From: Chromera velia
Taxonomy: Eukaryota > Sar > Chromeraceae
Assembly (NCBI GenBank): GCA_018398765.1
Contig: JAHBMJ010002963.1
Location: 1-14,003 of the forward strand
Direction: 5' to 3'
DNA length: 14,003 nt
The translations under genes were made by a program, and so were the position numbers. The first letter of the stretch is position 1. Each line of letters starts with the position of its first letter. Below are positions 1-6,384 of the stretch, in pieces. The notes under the pieces were generated by a model that worked only from the letters and a program-made list of their open reading frames with translations, made no database searches and was not told the origin of the DNA.

Positions 1-186
1 TCCTAGACACATTTTGGACGCAAACCTGCAGAGGAGGTCGGACCCCCCCCCTCCACCAGGGGTACGAAATTCCGCCGTTGTTTCCTAGACACATTTTGGA
101 CGCAAACCTGCAGAGGAGGTCGGACCCCCCCCCTCCACCAGGGGTACGAAATTCCGCCGTTGTTTCCTAGACACATTTTGGACGCC
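1..186. repeat. 82-bp tandem repeat (about 2.3 copies)
   Basis: Two complete 82-bp units (1-82 and 83-164) appear identical by eye, including a run of nine C residues. A partial third unit starts at 165 (TCCTAGACACATTTTGGACG) and ends near 186, where the sequence changes to unique DNA. The array begins at the window edge, so its true length is unknown. The absence of differences between the two full copies suggests recent duplication or homogenisation. I see no convincing coding function. Confidence 0.9.
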
Positions 187-265
187 CCCTCCCAGTGAGG
201 GAATTAAAAAAATCTTGTTTGTAGAGATGAGCTTTCTTGGTGCATGCAGAAGGCTTTGTATGATA

Positions 266-1436
266 ACTGTAAGTGTTTCTGTGTGGTTGCAACCTGGCCA
301 TTGTGGTTGCTGAGCGACTGACCGGTCTGCCCTCGGTAAGACAAAAAACTGCCGTCTCCTTTTACGTGTGTTGCTCACCCCTTCCCCCCTTCTCTGCTCT
401 TTACAGGTCGTTAGTCTCATTTGGGAGATGTTTGTTCTGGGCTCCAGGCTTTCTTCAACTCCTCCAGAGGTAGGTCTTTACATTTTTGTTAAGGCCGCAG
501 TCTTCAAACTGCGAAAGGGAGCAGCGCCCCTACATGCCGAGCCTGTGTTTTTTTCTACCTGCCTGACTGCCTCCAAAATTTTGCCATTCTTGCCTGCTTG
601 ACTGCCCTCTAGCTTTCGGCCTTTCTGTCTGGCTAAATGCCTTCCCAATTTCAACCTTTCCGCCCACCCTATTGCCTTCCTAATTTCGGCCTTCGCCGTG
701 TTCCCAATTTTGGTCTTCCTGCCTGCCCGATTGCCTTCCCAATTTCGGCCTTCTTGCCTGCTTGACTGCCTTTCAGAGTTTTGCATTCCTGCCATACTGA
801 CTGCTTTCCCATTTCAGCCTTCTTGCCTGCCTGACTGCCCTCTAAATTTCGGTCTTTCTGTCTGTCTCAATGCTTTCTAAATTTCGGCCTTTCTGTCTGC
901 CTGACTGACTTTGCAATTTTGGCCTTCCTGCCTATCCGGTTGCCTTCCCAATTTCGGCTTTCCTGCCTGCCTGATTGCCTTCCCTATTTTAGCCTTCCTT
1001 CCTGCCCAAGTTTCCTCCTAACGCTTTCTAATTTCGGTTATTCTGCTTGCTCGATAGCCTTCCCAATTTTGTTTTTCCTGCTGGCCCGACTGTCTTCCCA
1101 AGTTCGGCCTTCTTGTATGTCTGACTGCCTCCCAGAGTTCGCTCTTTCTGCCTACATGCCTGCTTTTCAATTTTAGTCTTCTTGGCGGTCTGACTGCCTT
1201 CCAATTTCAGCTTTCCTGCCCGCCTGATTGCCTTCCCGATTTTGGCCTTCCTGCCCGTCCGATTGCTTTCCCAATTTCGGTTTTCCTGCTTTTATGTATC
1301 ATTCTGATGCAAATTAAAGATACAGGTTGTGTTTGCATGTATGCTTTTATGTGTATTGTGGCGATTCGACTGACTTTCTGTTTGTGTGCACATATTTCTG
1401 CAGGTGGCGTTCACGGGTGTGTTTGATATATACTGA
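266..1436 (+). other. Possible end of a spliced host gene (splice-site pattern only)
   Basis: The pattern fits short exons but rests on splice signals alone. A donor-like GTAAGA at 336 is followed by a long pyrimidine tract and TTTACAG ending at 406, giving a 71-nt candidate intron. The 63-nt stretch 407-469 is open for 21 codons and ends in CCAGAG just before GTAGGT (470). An acceptor-like TTTCTGCAG ends at 1403, with a branch-point-like CTGAC upstream. Reading on in the same phase from 1404 gives ten codons and a TGA at 1434-1436. The 470-1403 intron would then contain the pyrimidine-rich minisatellite. Another donor-like GTAAGT lies at 269. I recognise no protein, and chance occurrence is a serious alternative. 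Confidence 0.22.
560..1290. repeat. Degenerate pyrimidine-rich minisatellite, about 35-bp period
   Basis: About 20 diverged units follow the pattern CTGCCTGAYTGCCTTCCC, then AATTTCGGCCTTC. The phase is regular where I measured it: the GCCTG or GCCAT block recurs at 721, 756, 791 and 825, spacings of 35, 35 and 34. The + strand is strongly C+T-rich. The units differ at many positions, so the array is older than the 82-bp and 38-bp arrays in this window. Short open frames on either strand are explained by the repeat and are not genes. It may lie within an intron (470-1403). Confidence 0.85.
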
Positions 1437-1438
1437 GA

Positions 1439-1440
<2 letters not shown>

Positions 1441-1473
<33 letters not shown>
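1441..1473. repeat. Homopolymer C33 tract
   Basis: Thirty-three consecutive C residues occur, then G and further C-rich sequence. On the minus strand this is G33, able in principle to form G-quadruplexes; the C strand could form an i-motif. The exact length is unreliable, because polymerases and sequencers slip on such runs. It follows directly after the putative TGA at 1434-1436. Confidence 0.95.
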
Positions 1474-1474
<1 letters not shown>

Positions 1475-1489
1475 CCCACCGTTGAGCAG

Positions 1490-1832
1490 TGCCTCATATG
1501 AATTGAAAACAAAAAAGTTATGATCATAAAAAGAAATGCTTCTGAATCAATCAGATCGATTCAAAGCCATTCAGATGCATTTTTTATTATGTTTTCGTCT
1601 TAGCGTTAATTTACGATGACAGGTACCAGACAATTTATAGTTTTAAAAAAATATATACTCTATATATACATTTTTTTATTTCATTTTTTAAACATCTTAC
1701 TAAGCTTAAATAGTCTTAAATAAATTATGAAAATCAATTAGTTTAAAGGTTAAACTATCTATTTTAATGTTTTAAAAACTAAATTTTTCAAAGTCACTTT
1801 CCAGTATAAAAGTTTCAATTGTCAGTACAGTC
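1490..1832. other. AT-rich non-coding stretch
   Basis: This segment is rich in A and T, with TATATATA and T-run motifs around 1645-1690. It contrasts with the C-rich DNA before it and the purine-rich minisatellite after it. I find no long open frame, RNA gene or repeat beyond simple AT tracts. It could be ordinary intergenic spacer. Confidence 0.6.
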
Positions 1833-2566
1833 AGTTACAGAACGATAAAAGTGGAGAGGCCGTCATGCAAACAGACAGAATGATGAAAGTGAAGAGGTCG
1901 CTATACAAACAGACAGAACGATGAACGTGGAGAGGCCATCATGCAAACAGACAGAAAGATAGAAGTAGAGAGGCCGTCATGTAAACAGACAGAACGATCA
2001 AAGTGGAGAGGCCGTCATATAAACAGACAGAACGATGAACGTAGAGAGGCCGTCATGCAAACAGACAGAACGAGAGGCTACCATGCAAACAGACAGAACG
2101 ATCAAAGTGGAGAGGCCGTCATGCAAACAGACAGAATGATGAAAGTGGAGAGGCTGCCATGCAAACAGACAGAACGATGAACGTGGAGAGGTCATCATGC
2201 AAACAGACAGAAAGATGAAAGTGGAGAGGTCACCATGCAAACAGACAGAACGATGAACGTGGAGAGGCCATCATGCAAACAGACAGAAAGATGGAAGTGG
2301 AGAGGCCGTCATGCAAACAAACAGAACGATCAAAGTGGAGAGGCCGTCATGCAAACAGACAGAACGATGAACGTGGAGAGGCCGTCATACAAACAGATAG
2401 AACGAGAGGCCGCAATGCAAACAGACAGAACGATCAAAGTGGAGAGGCCTTCATGCAAACAGACAGAATGATGAAAGTGGAGAGGCTATCATGCAGAGAG
2501 AGAGAAAGATGGAAGTGGAGAGGCTGTTATGCAAACAGAGAGAAAGATAAAAGTAGAGAGAAGTTC
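1833..2566. repeat. 38-bp minisatellite with 332-bp higher-order repeat
   Basis: The unit starts ATGCAAACAGACAGAACGAT and continues with GAACGTGGAGAGGCCGTC. Unit starts lie at 1865, 1903, 1941, 1979, 2017, 2055, 2083, 2121, 2159, 2197, 2235, 2273, 2311, 2349, 2387, 2415, 2453, 2491 and 2529. All are 38 bp except those at 2055 and 2387, which share the same 10-bp deletion and are 28 bp. Nine units (8 x 38 + 28 = 332 bp) form a higher-order block present twice, at 1865-2196 and 2197-2528. The unit lacks stop codons in several frames, so it makes spurious 60-106 codon open frames on both strands. With 38 bp not divisible by three, the frame rotates from unit to unit and coding is unlikely. Confidence 0.93.
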
Positions 2567-2699
2567 AACGTCTGCGTGTCTATCTTCATATAGGAATTCT
2601 GGTCTAAAGATTCGATTCTCCCGACACGCGTCCAGAAAAATGCTTGATTGAACTGTGCAGAGTACACTCATTCTCTAGACTCATCTCATCCAATGCCTG

Positions 2700-3090
2700 T
2701 AAAGCCCACGGCGTTTATGAGTAAACGCCGCGGAGCGGCTGCACTCTGCCGCGGGGCGTCCGAAGGGCGCTCTGCGGCGCGCTGCGGAGGAAAGTTTCCT
2801 CGTGTCCGCGCCGCGCCGCAGAGCGACTGTCCAAGCTACTCTGTGGAGCCCCGTGACAAACCGTTCACAGACTTGTCAAAACACAGTGAAAACATGCATA
2901 CCAAAGAGCTTCCCAAAAAATTTTGGCGCCTGCGGCGCAAATTGCTCGTTTTATGAGTATATATTGGCAGGACGGGCGGGGAAGGGTGCGCCGCCGCGGA
3001 GGGGCTTGAAAAAGTCTGCGGCACAGCCGCGGACCAAATTAAAAAGCCCCACGGCGCAGCCGCAGGGCTCAAAATGGCGGCTTTACAGGC
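2700..3090. repeat. GC-rich region with several hairpin-forming palindromes
   Basis: Several short inverted repeats built on GCGGC/GCCGC occur here. Examples are the nested palindrome at 2768-2825, TGCGGCACAGCCGCG near 3018-3032, and a stem with arms AGCCC and GGGCT around a GGC-GCA-GCC core near 3045-3070. The recurring arms suggest copies of a small palindromic repeat family, or local GC-biased slippage. Open frames of about 100 codons in this region overlap on both strands and have no recognisable domain, so I do not call genes. Confidence 0.5.
2768..2825. repeat. Nested perfect inverted repeat (potential cruciform)
   Basis: The outer arms CGCTCTGCGGCGCG (2768-2781) and CGCGCCGCAGAGCG (2812-2825) are perfect reverse complements of 14 bases. 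Between them is a second perfect stem, GAGGAAA (2787-2793) and TTTCCTC (2795-2801), with a one-base loop. The whole 58-bp segment could fold into a long hairpin in RNA or single-stranded DNA. No transcript or T-run is attached that would make it a terminator. Confidence 0.8.
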
Positions 3091-3547
3091 ATTGATCTCA
3101 TCTAATCTCATTTTGAATCATCGCTCTCCATCTGCCTCTCTGTGAGGCAAGCTTCCGCCATCGGGGCGGCCGCTTTTGTATGCATGGCCTGGGCCGCGAT
3201 CGGATGCCGGAGCATGCATGCCGGCATGCGCGCGCGGGACGCGCCCGGCCGTTCGCTGCATGCGCGCCATGCAGATTCACATGCATGCAGAAATTAATTT
3301 TTGCAGGTCACTATACACATATGCGAAACGATGAAGTACGATCCTTCCTTCTCCTCTCCCCTTTCCTGTTCTGACCATGAGAAACAGAGAGGGCTCCAAC
3401 AGAGAATACGTTTGAGACAAAAACGAGCGAAATCGGTGGTAAATTGAGAAAATTGGAGGGAGTGGCTGTTTTGCCTTACCTTCACAGCCAAGTATACCCC
3501 CGGATTCTAAGTCCACAACCCGTTTATTCGCTAAGCCCCTCGTAGAG
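3091..3547 (+). other. Leader region before the protease frame
   Basis: No convincing gene is visible here. A perfect 14-base palindrome, GCATGCCGGCATGC, lies at 3216-3229 among further CATGC/GCATG motifs (about 3178-3297). An acceptor-like TTTTTGCAG ends at 3306. The 3310-3547 part is a plausible 5' untranslated region of the mobile element, but its exact 5' end and any target-site duplication cannot be determined, because the 3' end lies outside the window. Short frames on both strands look incidental. Confidence 0.4.
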
Positions 3548-5107
3548 ATGTCAGGAGAACGTAGATACGGGCGGGTTTGGATGAGTGCAGAGCCGGGAGA
3601 GGAAGGGTCTCGCCCCGAAGACATACAGGGGGCCCGCCCCGGGAGTCACAGAGTAGTGAGGATGAGAGGCGACGGAGGAACCAAGCCTGAAAGTCATGAC
3701 CCCTCCATGTCACTGTCAGGCCGAGTCAGGCTACGCCCTAGAGTAGTATTGACTCCGAGAAGGAGGGACCGAGACATCGAGGCAGAGGGAGGAGAGTCTC
3801 CTTCCAGAATGGGAGATCCTATGCAGGATGACAGCCGATCGAACAGGTTGGATACAAGTCGGACTGGGGGCGGGGAGGATAATGACGTTGGTCGAGTAGC
3901 TCACTATTCCCTCCCAGACCCCAATCCAGAGAGTAAAAGCCCTCCAAACCCCTCCACAGCAGAGGTCTTTCCAGACGATTGCTCCATGGAGATCACAGGT
4001 GAGGCCATGGCTCCACGCAGACCCTTCCCGTTCCCGCAGATCCTCGGCCCCGCAGGATTTCGGAACAGACAGCATGAGAGGTATTTGGGTCGCGCCCCCA
4101 CGGCACTACAAAGTAGGAGAGGGGGGATAGCAGGAACAACGGATGGAGTAGGTCCGATCCCTCCGCGGTTGGGCAATGATAAGAGCGAGAGAAGGGTATC
4201 TAGCAGAATAGAGTCACACCCTCAACCTGCTCCTACCCACACCCCCGTAAGCACAGGACCTGATACTAGACCCGACCATTCCCCAGTGGCAAGGCTAGCG
4301 TCCATGTTATCAGCGCTCCGTGTGAAATGGGCCAGAATGGATCCAAGGGGACCGTGGGGTGATTTCCAGATGGATGAAGAGGTATTGAGAGCAGGTCTGT
4401 TGGCAGCATTGGTCGAGAATCGCTCTGAGTCCCCTCGAGAGTCGAGTGACAAGCAGATGTTCGTTTTCAGCACGAGGCTACCCACTGAGGCAGGGGAGAC
4501 TGCAGAGGGGGTACCCCAGTTGCAATGGGGGAGCGACCACCCAGGTACCTTGTCAGCGGCGCTGGGGGGCCCGTTGAGTGTACTGGGGGGGATGGCACTG
4601 GAGGCAGGGTTCTGGTTCGTCCCAGTGCATGATTATGAAACACGACACTGGTACGGTGTAATGGTAAGGAATGGGGGGGAAGGCGCTGATATAGGGGGCA
4701 GAGTCATGATGGTGAGCTTGGACTCACTTAGTCGCACGACCACCGCCCCTAGCCTCCTGAAGGAGGGGAAAAGGAGAGTATTCAGAAGAGTTGCTCTAAT
4801 GGCAATGGAGCTATACAGGACGGTGAGAGGATACGTTCCTCAGAATTGGGTAGACTTCCTGTGTGAACAGCCAAGCATAGAAATAGTCGAGCTGTCTGTC
4901 CCCCAGCAGGCGGATTTCAATGAGTGGCCACTATTCCGATGTGGTGACTATGTTCTAGCCTGCCTGGTTGCCGTCCTCAGGTATGACCTGGGAGTGTGGG
5001 AAAGCATGTTCCACCAGACTGATGACCAGCCGCATGTGATCCTAGCCGGGAGGGGATGGATGGCAATCCGACTCAGGGGCAGCTGGCGACAGTTATGTCT
5101 GAGGTAG
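3548..5107 (+). CDS. Ulp1/SENP-like (C48-type) cysteine protease protein, ORF A
   Basis: The frame is an intact 519 codons from ATG 3548 to TAG 5105-5107. Residues 1 to about 255 are polar, rich in Arg, Pro, Ser and Gly, and probably disordered. From about 270 the protein looks folded. FVPVHDYETRHWYGVMV (His367) matches the hydrophobic strand plus His-Trp of Ulp1/SENP proteases. VMMVSLDSL (Asp392) matches the Asp motif, VPQQ (Gln453/454) the oxyanion Gln, and RCGDYVLAC (Cys465) the catalytic Cys-Gly motif. The order H-D-Q-C is that of family C48, which cleaves SUMO-type isopeptide or precursor bonds. The Gln-to-Cys gap is 11-12 residues against about 6 in yeast Ulp1, and the His-to-Asp gap is also longer, so this is a divergent member. 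The actual substrate is unknown. The frame precedes ORF1 of the LINE with a 532-bp spacer. It could instead be a captured or unrelated gene. Confidence 0.75.
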   Translation: MSGERRYGRVWMSAEPGEEGSRPEDIQGARPGSHRVVRMRGDGGTKPESHDPSMSLSGRVRLRPRVVLTPRRRDRDIEAEGGESPSRMGDPMQDDSRSNRLDTSRTGGGEDNDVGRVAHYSLPDPNPESKSPPNPSTAEVFPDDCSMEITGEAMAPRRPFPFPQILGPAGFRNRQHERYLGRAPTALQSRRGGIAGTTDGVGPIPPRLGNDKSERRVSSRIESHPQPAPTHTPVSTGPDTRPDHSPVARLASMLSALRVKWARMDPRGPWGDFQMDEEVLRAGLLAALVENRSESPRESSDKQMFVFSTRLPTEAGETAEGVPQLQWGSDHPGTLSAALGGPLSVLGGMALEAGFWFVPVHDYETRHWYGVMVRNGGEGADIGGRVMMVSLDSLSRTTTAPSLLKEGKRRVFRRVALMAMELYRTVRGYVPQNWVDFLCEQPSIEIVELSVPQQADFNEWPLFRCGDYVLACLVAVLRYDLGVWESMFHQTDDQPHVILAGRGWMAIRLRGSWRQLCLR

Positions 5108-5639
5108 CAGGAACGTAGGGAGGTGAACCTCCAGAGGGGGGATATGAAGTGACACGGTCGGGAGCGAGGAAGATCGCCAGGAGGTGGATGTGCGGGCCTG
5201 GATTGGGGAGAGCCAGACAGCGTGGCCGAAGGAATACTGACTAGAGGCAACACGCTAGGTCACAGGTCTGTGAGGGGTGGTGACATTGGGGTGTTGTGTT
5301 AGGGGTGGACTCCCCCCTGATAGGAAAGGGGCTGTACGGGGCTATAGCGGCAGGGCGTGCATAGAGTAGTTACTCACGGTTGCGTACTTGCGTGTGCCTG
5401 AGAGAACAGCGTCCTAGAGTTGGGCAGCTCTCGACTCATGAGCCTTGAGAGTGAAATGCCCTAGAGCTGGGCTACTTTTGGTGTCCATACGAAAGCTTGC
5501 ATGGGTGTGTGTGTGCCCTAGAGCGGGGCTGCCGCCAGCTTGCCACCCCTTGAGTGTGCGTCGCCTTAGAGCTAGGCCGCCCTCGCTTCCTTTTACATAT
5601 CTGGATAGTGTTGCCTTGAGAACCCACTGATTCGTAGTG
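5108..5639 (+). other. Spacer between protease frame and ORF1
   Basis: The first 300 bases (5108-5410) are G-rich with no recognisable gene. From 5411 the spacer holds about 48-bp degenerate repeats, listed separately. A 3' splice-site-like TTCATTTTTGCAG ends at 5657, just after the ORF1 ATG (5640), so part of this spacer could be an intron. I found no donor that joins the protease frame to ORF1 in phase without losing catalytic residues. Confidence 0.5.
5411..5635. repeat. About 48-bp degenerate tandem repeats, left block
   Basis: The motif GCCCTAGAGCTGGGCTGCC, or its variant GCCTTAGAGCTAGGCCGCC, recurs at 5411, 5458, 5515 and 5563, with a weak fifth copy at 5613. Spacings are 47, 57, 48 and 50 bp. 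Units also share CTTGAGAGTG-like sequence before the motif. The same repeats recur after the next open segment, at 6057-6212, so the two blocks flank the first ORF1 exon. Confidence 0.75.
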
Positions 5640-5999
5640 ATGGATTCATTTTTGCAGGAGGGAGGACGTTCTGATGCAGGGGTGGCGTCGCAGGACAGCA
5701 CAGAGGAGTTCGTAGAAGGGGGGGCCGCTGAGCTGGAGACCCAGCGGGAGGAAGTGGTTGCCGCTGTGGCAGCAGGAGAGTCGGCGGTGAGTGGTCGCGC
5801 ACCACCTGGGGCCGGGGGGCAGAATAGACAGGGGCAGAGACTCTCTGGTGGTGGGCTGACACCACAGAATGGCCATGGAAGGGCAGTGAAGAGAAAAACA
5901 GTAGGGAGACGACGGGAGGGAGAAAGTGCTGGTGGGAGGGCCAGAGCACCGGTCGAGGGAAGTGGAACATGGCCTGGGATGGAAGACCGGAGTGAGCAG
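5640..5999 (+). CDS. Putative first exon of retrotransposon ORF1
   Basis: An open segment of 120 codons runs from ATG 5640 to 5999, where GAGCAG is followed directly by GTATGT, a near-ideal donor site. Without splicing, the frame ends two codons later at TGA 6006-6008. The peptide begins MDSFLQEGG. It has an acidic Glu-rich stretch (about residues 20-45) that could be helical, then Gly- and Arg-rich, basic, probably disordered sequence. No known domain is recognised. Joining it to 6385 in phase 0 would give an ORF1 protein of about 830 residues. It could also be a separate short ORF of 122 codons, or non-coding. Confidence 0.45.
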
Positions 6000-6384
6000 G
6001 TATGTTGAGGGCAGTGGGGCGGGAAGTTCCTTGGATTCCGCATGTAGGGGTGCACTGCCCTAGAGCTGGGCTGCCCCCGGATTGCCGTCCTGAGAGTGCG
6101 TTGCCTTAGAGCTAGGCCACCCTCGCTTCTTTATTCTGTCTGTCTGAGTACCGCCCTCGAATTAGGCCACTCCTACTCCCCTATGACACAGTTATGAGGT
6201 GCTGGCTACATAACCCTGAGAGCGGGACTGCGGGTCAACTTGCCTTCTTTGCTGCTGTGAGCGTTAAATAGGTGCCTGCGGCTGGCAGTCAGGGGCACTT
6301 GTGTGGCAGTGATGACACGGCTTGCCAGGGGGTGGTTTTGGTGACCCTCTAATTGAGTGATCATTGGCATAATGTTTGTTGCAG
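6000..6384 (+). other. Candidate intron within ORF1 (385 bp)
   Basis: The segment starts GTATGT after CAG and ends TTTGTTGCAG at 6384. It contains stops in the upstream frame and is phase 0 on both sides: an open frame of 120 codons ends at 5999, and a frame open for 710 codons resumes at 6385 (Asp-Gln-Gly). It carries the 48-bp repeat block at 6057-6212. An intron inside a retrotransposon is unexpected, because reverse transcription of a spliced RNA would remove it. If the splice is real, the genomic copy must derive from unspliced RNA. No RNA evidence is available. Confidence 0.45.
6057..6230. repeat. About 48-bp degenerate tandem repeats, right block
   Basis: Copies of GCCCTAGAGCTGGGCTGCC and its variants start at 6057, 6103 and 6153, with a weak fourth near 6212. 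The pair at 6057-6152 resembles the pair at 5515-5612 closely, including the following CACCCTCGCTTC segment. This suggests a block duplication, or spread of the repeat within the element's non-coding parts. Confidence 0.75.

Noticed and set aside
560-2566. A CRISPR array
   Set aside because: The repeats are directly contiguous diverged units without unique spacers of constant length, and there are no cas genes.
1941-2593. Open frames of 78-106 codons on both strands encoding MQTDR-type repeats
   Set aside because: They are by-products of a stop-poor 38-bp minisatellite. The frame rotates every unit and frames exist on both strands, with no start context or non-repeat domain.
2648-3286. Overlapping 60-102 codon frames in the GC-rich hairpin region
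   Set aside because: They occur on both strands, have no recognisable domain and cover palindromic sequence. GC-rich DNA gives such frames by chance.
4664-5657. Splicing of the protease frame to the ORF1 exon using GTAAGG at 4664 or GTATGA at 4981
   Set aside because: The first would remove the catalytic Asp, Gln and Cys. The second is out of phase with the 5658 frame. The protease frame reads well to its own stop.
5414-6055. A 213-codon minus-strand frame
   Set aside because: It covers the repeat spacer and mirrors the + strand ORF1 exon. Its protein is low-complexity with no domain, while the + strand has splice signals and continuity with the ORF1 main exon.
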